Assembly: GCA_946478755.1 (NCBI GenBank)
Contig: CAMLDJ010000121.1
Location: 1-15,078, forward strand
Source: an uncultured Pedobacter sp.
Lineage (GTDB): Bacteria; Bacteroidota; Bacteroidia; Sphingobacteriales; Sphingobacteriaceae
DNA: 15,078 bases
Direction of reading: 5' to 3'
This document shows positions 1 to 7,444 of this stretch, one piece after another. Every line of letters begins with the position of its first letter. Position 1 is the first letter of the stretch. The translations under genes and the position numbers were made by a program. Below the pieces are notes generated by a model. It was not told the origin of the DNA. It searched no databases and worked only from the letters and a program-made list of their open reading frames with translations.

Positions 1-1577
1 TGTTCATCTGGGGTTAAGCGACTGGGCGCCATTGTGTGCCCGATAGTTACCTCACCTACTATCATCATATCGGGATCACTCCAATGTCCCGGACCTGTAT
101 AAGGCGCCCATTTATCCAGGGAGAAAACCGTGGCATACAGACTATTCCAGCTATCTTTAATATCCGGACCAGTGCGATACATATGCGACAAACGCATCCA
201 GTGATTCGCTTTTTCAAAAGGTGAATTGTTGGATAAACTGAATACCATATCACGACCAGATTTTTTCAATGCATCTGACATCCGTTCAGTAGAATTTATA
301 TCTATCCGCCAGTCATATTTTAGAAAGTCAAATCCCCAGCTAGCCATTTGTTTGGCATCAGTTGTTTCAAACCTGTATTTGCCGATATGCATAAATGGTT
401 GCCGGTTGATTTTGATAAGATCATGCGTCTCTCCTCCTTTCGGAAATTCGGAGGAACCACCTGCATAACCAGCATAACTGGAAACATAAGGTGTGGAATA
501 CAAGCCTGCCTTTAAACCCAATGAGTGGATATAATCAACCATACCTTTAAAATCCGGAAACTTATCGTTAGGCTGTAATGCAGTATCCCGCCCTGTCCTA
601 ATGCCCTGCCAGCTATCATCAATATTGATATAGTTCCAGCCATGATCCCTTAAACCTTTTTTCACCATAGCGGTGGCAGAAGCAATTACTTTTTGGCGGT
701 CAATTTTCGTTTCCCAGGAGTTCCAGCCATTCCAGCCAAGTGGCGGTGTCAAGGCGATGGTGTCACCAATTTTAATCACTAATTTTTGTGTTGCTTCACC
801 AAGGTTATTTTTAGCCTTCAGCGTTACCCTGTAATTTCCTCTTTCTTTAACTGCTCCTGTAATGATGCCGCTTGAGGCTGAGACGGATAAACCTGCCGGT
901 AAATTATCTACCGAAAAATGCATGGGCCGCTTGCCTGTTGCAGCAATCGTATACAAGAACGGGTTGCCTGGAGTTGCCCCAAAAATTTTGGCTGAATTTA
1001 TTTTGGCTGTTTGTTTTGGCGCCGGCGTTAATATATATTTTTCATCCGCATGCTCCAGATAGCCGGGGGAATGATCTCCAATCATTTCCAGTTTCGCGTT
1101 GATCCAGTTGGCATAAGTTCTTTTATTACTGACACCACCAACTGTATCTGTAATGAGTAGCCCAAGTTGTTTAATTCCTGTAAGATCAATTTCCACTTTT
1201 ACGGGCCCGTCCCCAATTCTCCTTTCTTTGCTTTCGAATAATAATTTACCATCGCCCAGCACGTAAAACCTTAGGGGTATTTCCTTATTTCCCTGATCAT
1301 CTACCCCCACCATTGCCGAAAAATGTTTGGCTTGTCGATACAGGTTGAATTTGAGGATGCTGATGCTTTGTGTACCCACTCCTCTTAAATACGGAACGCC
1401 CTTTACACGCATGGTATCTTTGCCATAATTGGATTTTGCCACTACCGGTCTGATCCCATCTGAAAAGGTTTGTATAGGCAACTCATCCAGCCATATGGTA
1501 TGGCTTTGCTGTGCAACAATTGTGGAAGCTGATAGCGTAAAAAGAAGTGTAAAACACGCGGATGTCATCTTATTCAT
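1..1577 (-). CDS. GH27 alpha-galactosidase-like enzyme with NPCBM and Ig-like modules, C-terminus cut by window edge
   Basis: The frame is open for 525 codons and runs off the window. Compared with its 673-residue paralogue at 3782-5803, roughly the last 140-150 residues (end of the barrel and the C-terminal beta domain) are missing. Visible order: signal peptide (about 1-22, ending IVAQ); NPCBM-type carbohydrate-binding domain (about 25-165); putative Ig/He_PIG module (about 190-268, with LPAGL and SGIITG); GH27 barrel from about 273 (GWNGWNSW). D422 in FLKYDW is the expected nucleophile and D472 in YRTGPD, four residues after R468, the expected acid/base. D320-D321 in NIDD match the residues that bind galactose O4/O6 in alpha-galactosidases, which argues against a beta-L-arabinopyranosidase. 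The ATG at 1577 lies one base after the stop of the upstream gene, suggesting translational coupling. The family is clear; the exact substrate is inferred. Confidence 0.92.
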   Translation of the reverse strand, partial: MNKMTSACFTLLFTLSASTIVAQQSHTIWLDELPIQTFSDGIRPVVAKSNYGKDTMRVKGVPYLRGVGTQSISILKFNLYRQAKHFSAMVGVDDQGNKEIPLRFYVLGDGKLLFESKERRIGDGPVKVEIDLTGIKQLGLLITDTVGGVSNKRTYANWINAKLEMIGDHSPGYLEHADEKYILTPAPKQTAKINSAKIFGATPGNPFLYTIAATGKRPMHFSVDNLPAGLSVSASSGIITGAVKERGNYRVTLKAKNNLGEATQKLVIKIGDTIALTPPLGWNGWNSWETKIDRQKVIASATAMVKKGLRDHGWNYINIDDSWQGIRTGRDTALQPNDKFPDFKGMVDYIHSLGLKAGLYSTPYVSSYAGYAGGSSEFPKGGETHDLIKINRQPFMHIGKYRFETTDAKQMASWGFDFLKYDWRIDINSTERMSDALKKSGRDMVFSLSNNSPFEKANHWMRLSHMYRTGPDIKDSWNSLYATVFSLDKWAPYTGPGHWSDPDMMIVGEVTIGHTMAPSRLTPDE

Positions 1578-1578
1578 G

Positions 1579-3771
1579 TCAATTTGTTTGTAGTGTCAGG
1601 GTTTCAGTTTCTCCTTTTGCAGGTCGGGGCACAACTATGGTAAATAAATGCGCTGCCGGATCATGGCTCAGTTTTCCTTTGCTGGTCATCACTTTTTTTG
1701 CCGAATAGCCCTGTAGGGTTACAGCTGATTCTCCTTTAGCAAATACTACTTTTACCTGTAGTTTCTTTCCCATAGGGGTAATGCCCGCAATACGTTTTTT
1801 ACCTGTGGAGGTTATTTTTCCCGCATCTCCTAAAAAAGCAATTCCGGAAGAGGTGATGGGTGCTACGATGTAAAAGGCAAATTTTTCTTCAGGCAGGTCT
1901 GCACTAAATCTTTTTCCTGCTTCCGTCAATTGCACCGTACGTTTTAGCGGATTAAAGACGACCGATTTGCCCTTCATCGAGATATCGCTTAAACTGAAGC
2001 TGAATTGATTCACTTTAGTGGTATCATTGCCAAATGCAAAGACATAACTCGTTTTGACTGAACCGTGAAGGGTGTGCGTGGCTGCTACAATAGGCCTTTC
2101 TTCCTTACGCGCCATTTGCACATAATTTAGATCCAGCGGCAATAAGGGTGCGTCAGGTTTCACCAGCACGCCGTCGGTACGGCATGCCATCAGGATATTT
2201 GCCTTATTTTCTGTACCGATCAGGTCTCCTGTACCCACCGGACCTGCCGACAGCACGGACACGATCATATTGTCCATTTCCGAACTCTTAAAAACATCAC
2301 TCCAGGGCCAGATGCCCATTTCATAGGCCAACTGAGCGCTGAACAAAAAGTACATCCATCTTTTAGGCATAAAGCGGTCGCCAGCTGTTCTGATAGTGGT
2401 CAGATTATTATATTTTACGCCCTGCATAAAATACCGGGGCAACCCCATACAATATTGCAAATTGATCCCAACGTCCTGTGCAGCTTTTGCCATGTGATCC
2501 GTAAATGCATTGCCCACGCTGATATCTGATTTCATTTCGGGATTATTGGTATAGATATAATTGATCCAGTCCTGCTCGTACACAGCTACTCCCGAACTTT
2601 TCAGATAACCCATAATTTCTTTCCAGTAACCCGGATCAACGGCTCCTATTCCACTGATCTTGAATCTCTTGTGATAAGGACTTGCAGGATCAATCCATCG
2701 GTTATGGGTTACCAGTGGGAGCCCGAGCTGTTGCTGAAATGCAGCCAGTCCGTTCGGAAACAATGAGGTATCGGCCGTATATTCCATCAACCCTCCTGAG
2801 CGGTTCCAGGGACGTTCGGGAAATTCCTGTTTCTTTTTTGCCGCACCTGGCTGATTGTGCACGTTATTGATTGATTTCTGATACCACCAGCTGTCCAGCT
2901 GCATATATCCCAGTGGGATGTCTTCTTTTTGATAGTGTTCCCGGAGCGCCAGCAGTGTGCCATCATAGCCTTTTTCAGGATCATAATTGTAGTAATAATC
3001 ACCCCCTACATCTGTCCAGCAGCCAAAGTATTTCAATACCACATCAGCATCATTGGCCGGGCGTTTTCTACCATACATTTTACGCAGCGCAGTACCCCAT
3101 TCGTTCCAGCTATTACGTATGCCATTACACAGCACAAGGATGGAGGAATGGGTAAAACCGGCAGGAAGTTTTTGTACTTCGGGATTAAGGCCGCTCCGAA
3201 CATGGGCAATCCCGTCGCCCGTCATTAGCGACACCATAAAATCGGATGCCGGTGACAGAATGGCCGCATCGTTTTTATCATTGAAAAATAACCATGGTGT
3301 AGCGGTTTCCTCTAAAAAATACTGGGCCAATGGAAATATCCGGTTATGGTAACTGAAGTGATGCAATGAATCGGGCATGCGAGTGAAGTCAGGGAATGCT
3401 TCCGGGGATTGACCATTCGCCCCTTTCGGTGTGGTCAACGTAAAAAATAATACAGGATTGGCGGTATACCAGCGAATAGTGCCGGTATACAAATTATTGC
3501 TTTCCCATTGAAAGGAGATCAGGTTATATTCGCCGATGGCATCTTTTCCCTTTTTTCTTTTTAAATCAATCAGCGCTTTTCCTATACTGCCGCTCATGGT
3601 CCAGTTGAGGCTTAGCGATTTAACCGCATAGCTACCCGTTTTGGCATCAACAGTTACCCTGATGGCTTGTTTAGGCTGTGCGGATAACGATAGATGGATG
3701 CCAGAAAAAATCAGCAATAAAAAAGCTGCATTAGCTAAAGTTAACCTGCGTTTTCGTTTACAATGTTTCAT
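1579..3771 (-). CDS. secreted clan GH-D (GH36-like) glycosidase, family unassigned
   Basis: 730 residues with a signal peptide (basic start, hydrophobic 12-30, ending LSAQ). About 33-235 looks like an N-terminal beta-sandwich of the GH36 kind. A TIM barrel follows from about 244 (KYFGCWTDVGGDYYYNY), and a beta-rich tail covers about 560-730. Within the barrel, PLGYMQLDSWW (286-296) resembles the strand that ends in a substrate-binding Asp in GH27/GH36. D401 in VYEQDW sits where the clan nucleophile is expected. R461-x3-D465 in IRTAGD repeats the R-x3-D acid/base pattern seen in the two flanking GH27 proteins. SAGPVGTGD (508-516) with RTDGVLVKPD recalls the end of raffinose-synthase/GH36 barrels. 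I infer an alpha-galactosidase-like retaining enzyme. I cannot place it in a numbered family, and the catalytic residues are predictions. GH97 was considered and not supported. It begins 10 nt after the upstream GH27 stop. Confidence 0.7.
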   Translation of the reverse strand: MKHCKRKRRLTLANAAFLLLIFSGIHLSLSAQPKQAIRVTVDAKTGSYAVKSLSLNWTMSGSIGKALIDLKRKKGKDAIGEYNLISFQWESNNLYTGTIRWYTANPVLFFTLTTPKGANGQSPEAFPDFTRMPDSLHHFSYHNRIFPLAQYFLEETATPWLFFNDKNDAAILSPASDFMVSLMTGDGIAHVRSGLNPEVQKLPAGFTHSSILVLCNGIRNSWNEWGTALRKMYGRKRPANDADVVLKYFGCWTDVGGDYYYNYDPEKGYDGTLLALREHYQKEDIPLGYMQLDSWWYQKSINNVHNQPGAAKKKQEFPERPWNRSGGLMEYTADTSLFPNGLAAFQQQLGLPLVTHNRWIDPASPYHKRFKISGIGAVDPGYWKEIMGYLKSSGVAVYEQDWINYIYTNNPEMKSDISVGNAFTDHMAKAAQDVGINLQYCMGLPRYFMQGVKYNNLTTIRTAGDRFMPKRWMYFLFSAQLAYEMGIWPWSDVFKSSEMDNMIVSVLSAGPVGTGDLIGTENKANILMACRTDGVLVKPDAPLLPLDLNYVQMARKEERPIVAATHTLHGSVKTSYVFAFGNDTTKVNQFSFSLSDISMKGKSVVFNPLKRTVQLTEAGKRFSADLPEEKFAFYIVAPITSSGIAFLGDAGKITSTGKKRIAGITPMGKKLQVKVVFAKGESAVTLQGYSAKKVMTSKGKLSHDPAAHLFTIVVPRPAKGETETLTLQTN

Positions 3772-3781
3772 CTGTTTACAT

Positions 3782-5803
3782 TTATGGTTTTAATTGCGGC
3801 TTTACTCCTTTTGACACCTTTATCATTACTACTCCATGATGCCTGATCGAAGTTTTAAATGTCCCCTTGAATTCTCCTAAATCCTTTTGTCTCCATAAGT
3901 CCCTTATTTTGTATTTTCCTTTCAGGCCTATTTTCGCCAAATCCAAACTGAAGGATACGAGCGTTTCGTCGCCCCAACGGAAATAGGACTGCGGTGTTTG
4001 AGCATATCCGTTGATGAAGAACATCCCTATCGCATATTCCTGATGTTCCAGCTGTTTAAGCCAGACCTGCACTCCATTTTCATCAATCAGTAACCTTGCC
4101 GGCTTGCCCAGCACGTCCTGGTTTACGGCGATCACTTCATCATTGGTTAGCAGGCTTAGGGTAAAAGGATCCAGTTGTTCTATCGGGCAGCCGATCAGTA
4201 AAGGAGCGGCGAGTAAACTGAACAGAGTAACATGGCTATATTGTTCGTCAGGTGTAAGCCTGCTGGGATGTAGAGGGGAGCCGGTAGTCACATTGCCCAA
4301 TATCATCATATCGGGATCGTTCCAATGACCAGGACCACCGTAGGGACTCCATTTATCGAGGGTGAATGCACTGATATAGAGGCTTAACCAGCTATCCCTG
4401 ATATCAGGCCCCGTGCGGTAACTGTTGGTTAAGCGAACCCAATCTTTTACTTCAGTAAACGGAGCTGAATTAGAAATGCTGTAAAAGATATCCCTTCCGG
4501 AATTTTTCAAAGCCACAGACATGCGTTCCGCCGATGGTATTTCTATCCGCCAGTCATATTTTAAATAATCGACGCCCCATTCGGCCATCTGCCGCGCGTC
4601 TTCGTTTTCGAAGCGGTATTTACCGGTATAACGATAGGCTCTTTTATTCTCCCTAATTGAATCAGGGAAGACTCCATTGCTCAGGTTCGAGGAAGCACCC
4701 GGGTAGCCGGCATAGCTGCTGATCCAGGGTGTGGAATAAACACCGAGTTTTAAACCCAAACCATGGATGTGATCGGCCATTTGTTTAAAGGAGGGAAATT
4801 TGGCATTGGGCTGGATGGCATTGTATTTTCCACCCCGTTGCCCCTGCCAGGCATCATCAATATTGACATAGGTCCATCCATGATTGGCAAGCCCCATTTT
4901 TACCATGGCATTTGCCGATGCAATTACTTTTTCCTGATCAATTTCTCTGGCCCAGGAATTCCAGCCGTTCCAGCCCATAGGCGGTGTCAGCGCAATGGTG
5001 TCTCCTATTTTTATCGTCAGCTGTTTGAGCGATTCACCTGCTGAATTTTTGGCTTTCAGCATTGCCGTATATTTTCCAGGCAGGCTAACTTTACCGGATA
5101 TGATACCGGTTTGCACATCAACCTGTAATCCGGCCGGCAGATTTGTGGCAGAAAAGAGAATAGGTCTGTCGCCTGTTGAAGCGATGGTATACAAAAACGG
5201 ATTTCCAGGTCTGGCGCCAAACACAGCGGCTGAATTGATCTTAGGTGCTTTGCCGGCAGCAGGGGTTAGCATGATCCGCTCGTCTGTGTTGGGAATATTC
5301 ATGGGGAGCTGCCCGCCCTTCATGGTAAATCTGGCATCCGCCCAGTTGGCATAAGTTTTGGCCATGGCGGGATCCACCGTCACCAGCAGGCCTAAGCGTT
5401 TGATCCCGGTTAGATTTACCTTTACTTCCCTGGGGGCATCACCCCATTTCATCTCCCGGCTTTCAAAAAGGATTTTGCGGTCGCCAATCACATAAAAGCG
5501 GTGTGCCAAATCTTTCCTGCCCATATCATCTACTCCTACTACTGCAGAAAACGTTATGGCATTCCCGTTTAGTAAAAAACTCAATACACTAATGGAATTC
5601 ACGCCGACCCCTCTACTATAGCTCCTGCCTTTCATCCGGATGGCATCGCCCGAACCGGAGGTCTTTGCCAGTACCGCAGGGATTCCTTCCGAAAAAGTAC
5701 GGATACTTAAATCATCCATCCAGACGCTACTCGTTTGCTGTGCATATCCCAGGCTGGTTCCAATCCAAAAGCAGGTCATGAAAAGTAGAAATACTTTAGA
5801 CAT
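3782..5803 (-). CDS. GH27 alpha-galactosidase-like enzyme with NPCBM and Ig-like modules
   Basis: Complete 673-residue protein, predicted to release terminal alpha-D-galactose (or a related sugar) by a retaining mechanism. Order: signal peptide about 1-21 (ending GYAQ); NPCBM domain about 24-165 (VGVNSISVL, VGVDD, YANWADARF); He_PIG Ig-like module about 187-265 (LPAGLQV, TGIISG, GKYTAMLKAKNSAG); GH27 barrel about 270-565; C-terminal beta domain about 570-673. D417 in YLKYDW is the expected nucleophile, and R463-x3-D467 in YRTGPDIRD gives the acid/base. D316-D317 in NIDD are the galactose O4/O6 contacts known for the family. GHWNDPDMM and NQDVLG are further GH27 landmarks. The position after the nucleophile is Trp-Arg rather than the Asn-Cys common in typical alpha-galactosidases, and this is shared with the downstream paralogue. 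The start lies 20 nt after the GH28 stop in an A-rich stretch. Confidence 0.94.
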   Translation of the reverse strand: MSKVFLLFMTCFWIGTSLGYAQQTSSVWMDDLSIRTFSEGIPAVLAKTSGSGDAIRMKGRSYSRGVGVNSISVLSFLLNGNAITFSAVVGVDDMGRKDLAHRFYVIGDRKILFESREMKWGDAPREVKVNLTGIKRLGLLVTVDPAMAKTYANWADARFTMKGGQLPMNIPNTDERIMLTPAAGKAPKINSAAVFGARPGNPFLYTIASTGDRPILFSATNLPAGLQVDVQTGIISGKVSLPGKYTAMLKAKNSAGESLKQLTIKIGDTIALTPPMGWNGWNSWAREIDQEKVIASANAMVKMGLANHGWTYVNIDDAWQGQRGGKYNAIQPNAKFPSFKQMADHIHGLGLKLGVYSTPWISSYAGYPGASSNLSNGVFPDSIRENKRAYRYTGKYRFENEDARQMAEWGVDYLKYDWRIEIPSAERMSVALKNSGRDIFYSISNSAPFTEVKDWVRLTNSYRTGPDIRDSWLSLYISAFTLDKWSPYGGPGHWNDPDMMILGNVTTGSPLHPSRLTPDEQYSHVTLFSLLAAPLLIGCPIEQLDPFTLSLLTNDEVIAVNQDVLGKPARLLIDENGVQVWLKQLEHQEYAIGMFFINGYAQTPQSYFRWGDETLVSFSLDLAKIGLKGKYKIRDLWRQKDLGEFKGTFKTSIRHHGVVMIKVSKGVKPQLKP

Positions 5804-5823
5804 TTGCGTTTATTTTTAATTTA

Positions 5824-7413
5824 TCAATATTTTGCTGTCGAAATACCCTTCGCTTCAGTCACCGGCATTTCCAGGTTTTTGAAGGTAATTTCTGCCGTAT
5901 TGTTCAAATGAATCACTGGCAGTTCTTTCACTGTCGGAATTTTCAATTCGCTGACTTCCATTCCTTTCACATCATCGAGCACCATTGCAGGCCGAAAATC
6001 ATCCTCCTGATAACTTATTTTTACATTGATCATCTTTATACCTACTGCATGTCTGATATAAAATCCCCAGGCAGGAAGTTCACCGAACATGGAAAACTCA
6101 GGATAGTTGGCCGGATTTTCGGGAATATCCGTAATCTTATTAAGTGGGATATATGCAATTTCCTTATTGGCCCGGCCACCATAGCTGATTTCTACATTCT
6201 CGAGGGTAACATCTTCTACGGGGTATCCAGGTAGGCCAACAATCGATGAAGGGATGAGGTTATAGGGCAAAAATGGATGTCCATAAATATGAAAGTGGGA
6301 CGGGCGTGGCGGCATCTTATCAAAGCCGGGACGAAGATGGTCTGGCGGTCCTTCAGTTGGGTAACCCTGATCTGGCTTTAACAAAGGGGTCTCCACTTTT
6401 ACATTCGCAATATAAATTCCTTTTAAAGTGCCAACTGCACCGGTTGTATTGCGATGCCCCCGCCGTATAAAAATTGCGTTGCCGGTATTTTTAGCCACTA
6501 CATTTTGAATATCAATATGATCCATAAAACCACCGTCTACCGATTCCAGTGCGATGGCAGAACGGTAAGTATCAAAAATGCTGAGGTTACGGATTTTAAA
6601 ATTGCGAAAGCCACCGGCATTGCGGGTACCAAATTTCAGCCCGCTTGCGCTCGACCTTAAGGTACAATTGTCTACAAAGACATTTTCGCAGGAACTGCCT
6701 GGATTTTCAGATTTAAAACAAAGCGCATCATCAGAAGCATTGATGAAACAGTTGGTTATTTTTACGTTTTTGGAATCCGTAATATCGAGTCCGTCATTGT
6801 TCCAATAGCCTGTACTTTGGACGGTGATCCCATCAATAATTACTCCATTACATTCCCGGTAATCCTGCACCCAATCTGTGGCATTTTTTAAGGTAATACC
6901 CGACACTTTTACATTCGTACAGGAAGTAAAGGTCAAAATCATTGCTCTTCCCACCCCAGGTCGTTTGTATAGCCATACTGAATCCTGTTTCAATTCTCCG
7001 CTCCGGAGTTTTTTAAAAATATCCAACATCAGTTCCTGACCCTGCCCGTCAATGATCCCCTGGCCACTAATAGAGATATTGGTTTGATCTTTTGCTGAAA
7101 CGACAGCTGGTCTTCCGGGTTCATCCCCGTAATCGGAGCGATTGGTTGGCCCAAGTAATCGAGCGCCAAGTTCCAGATGCAGCTCAACGCCTGATTTTAA
7201 AAATACCGGTCCTGACATAAAATTACCTGCAGGGATGACGACCCTGCCGCCGCCACCGGCAGATACCTTATCGATCAGTCGCTGAATGACTGCAGCATTG
7301 TTGGTTTGTCCATCAGCGACTGCGCCATAGGCGGTAATCAACTGATCCTTTACCTTGCAGTTTGCAGAGATGACGTACATCAATGAAAACAATAACAATA
7401 GTTTGCTTTTCAT
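5824..7413 (-). CDS. GH28 (polygalacturonase-family) secreted beta-helix protein with altered active site
   Basis: 529 residues: signal peptide (about 1-19), then a Pectate_lyase_3-like start (TAYGAVADGQTNNAAVIQ, 27-44) and the right-handed parallel beta-helix of GH28. Inverting GH28 enzymes use three Asp residues. Here they appear as D207 in NND and D228-D229 in ASDDAL, and the 21-residue spacing from D207 to D228 equals that between D180 and D201 in Aspergillus polygalacturonase II. The usual Gly-His-Gly is replaced by Ala-Ser-Gly (256-258, within SSASGLKFGT), and no clear Arg-Ile-Lys motif follows. I therefore call the family firmly but not endo-polygalacturonase activity. An exo-acting or rhamnogalacturonan/xylogalacturonan-type enzyme is equally possible. 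The signal region ends SANC; Asn before Cys makes a lipoprotein unlikely but not excluded. Tandem stops TGA-TAA close the gene. It lies 31 nt after the upstream gene. Confidence 0.88.
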   Translation of the reverse strand: MKSKLLLLFSLMYVISANCKVKDQLITAYGAVADGQTNNAAVIQRLIDKVSAGGGGRVVIPAGNFMSGPVFLKSGVELHLELGARLLGPTNRSDYGDEPGRPAVVSAKDQTNISISGQGIIDGQGQELMLDIFKKLRSGELKQDSVWLYKRPGVGRAMILTFTSCTNVKVSGITLKNATDWVQDYRECNGVIIDGITVQSTGYWNNDGLDITDSKNVKITNCFINASDDALCFKSENPGSSCENVFVDNCTLRSSASGLKFGTRNAGGFRNFKIRNLSIFDTYRSAIALESVDGGFMDHIDIQNVVAKNTGNAIFIRRGHRNTTGAVGTLKGIYIANVKVETPLLKPDQGYPTEGPPDHLRPGFDKMPPRPSHFHIYGHPFLPYNLIPSSIVGLPGYPVEDVTLENVEISYGGRANKEIAYIPLNKITDIPENPANYPEFSMFGELPAWGFYIRHAVGIKMINVKISYQEDDFRPAMVLDDVKGMEVSELKIPTVKELPVIHLNNTAEITFKNLEMPVTEAKGISTAKY

Positions 7414-7444
7414 ATCTTTTATTTTTGTATGAGTTCTAGACTAT

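Noticed and set aside
301..322. 22-nt exact direct repeat shared with 4542-4563
   Set aside because: Both copies encode the same stretch (around YDWRI) in paralogous GH27 genes, so it reflects gene duplication and not a mobile or attachment repeat.
1579..3771. GH97 assignment for the GH36-like gene
   Set aside because: GH97 is common in such loci and has a similar sandwich-plus-barrel layout, but its characteristic barrel motifs were not found, while an R-x3-D acid/base pattern and a raffinose-synthase-like end fit clan GH-D better.
4995..5354. 119-codon plus-strand open frame opposite the GH27 gene
   Set aside because: It is antisense to the NPCBM/Ig part of a clear GH27 CDS, with no family signature.
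7345..7413. Lipoprotein signal in the GH28 protein (ISANC)
   Set aside because: Asn immediately before Cys does not fit the usual Gly/Ala/Ser lipobox position, so an ordinary signal peptide is preferred.
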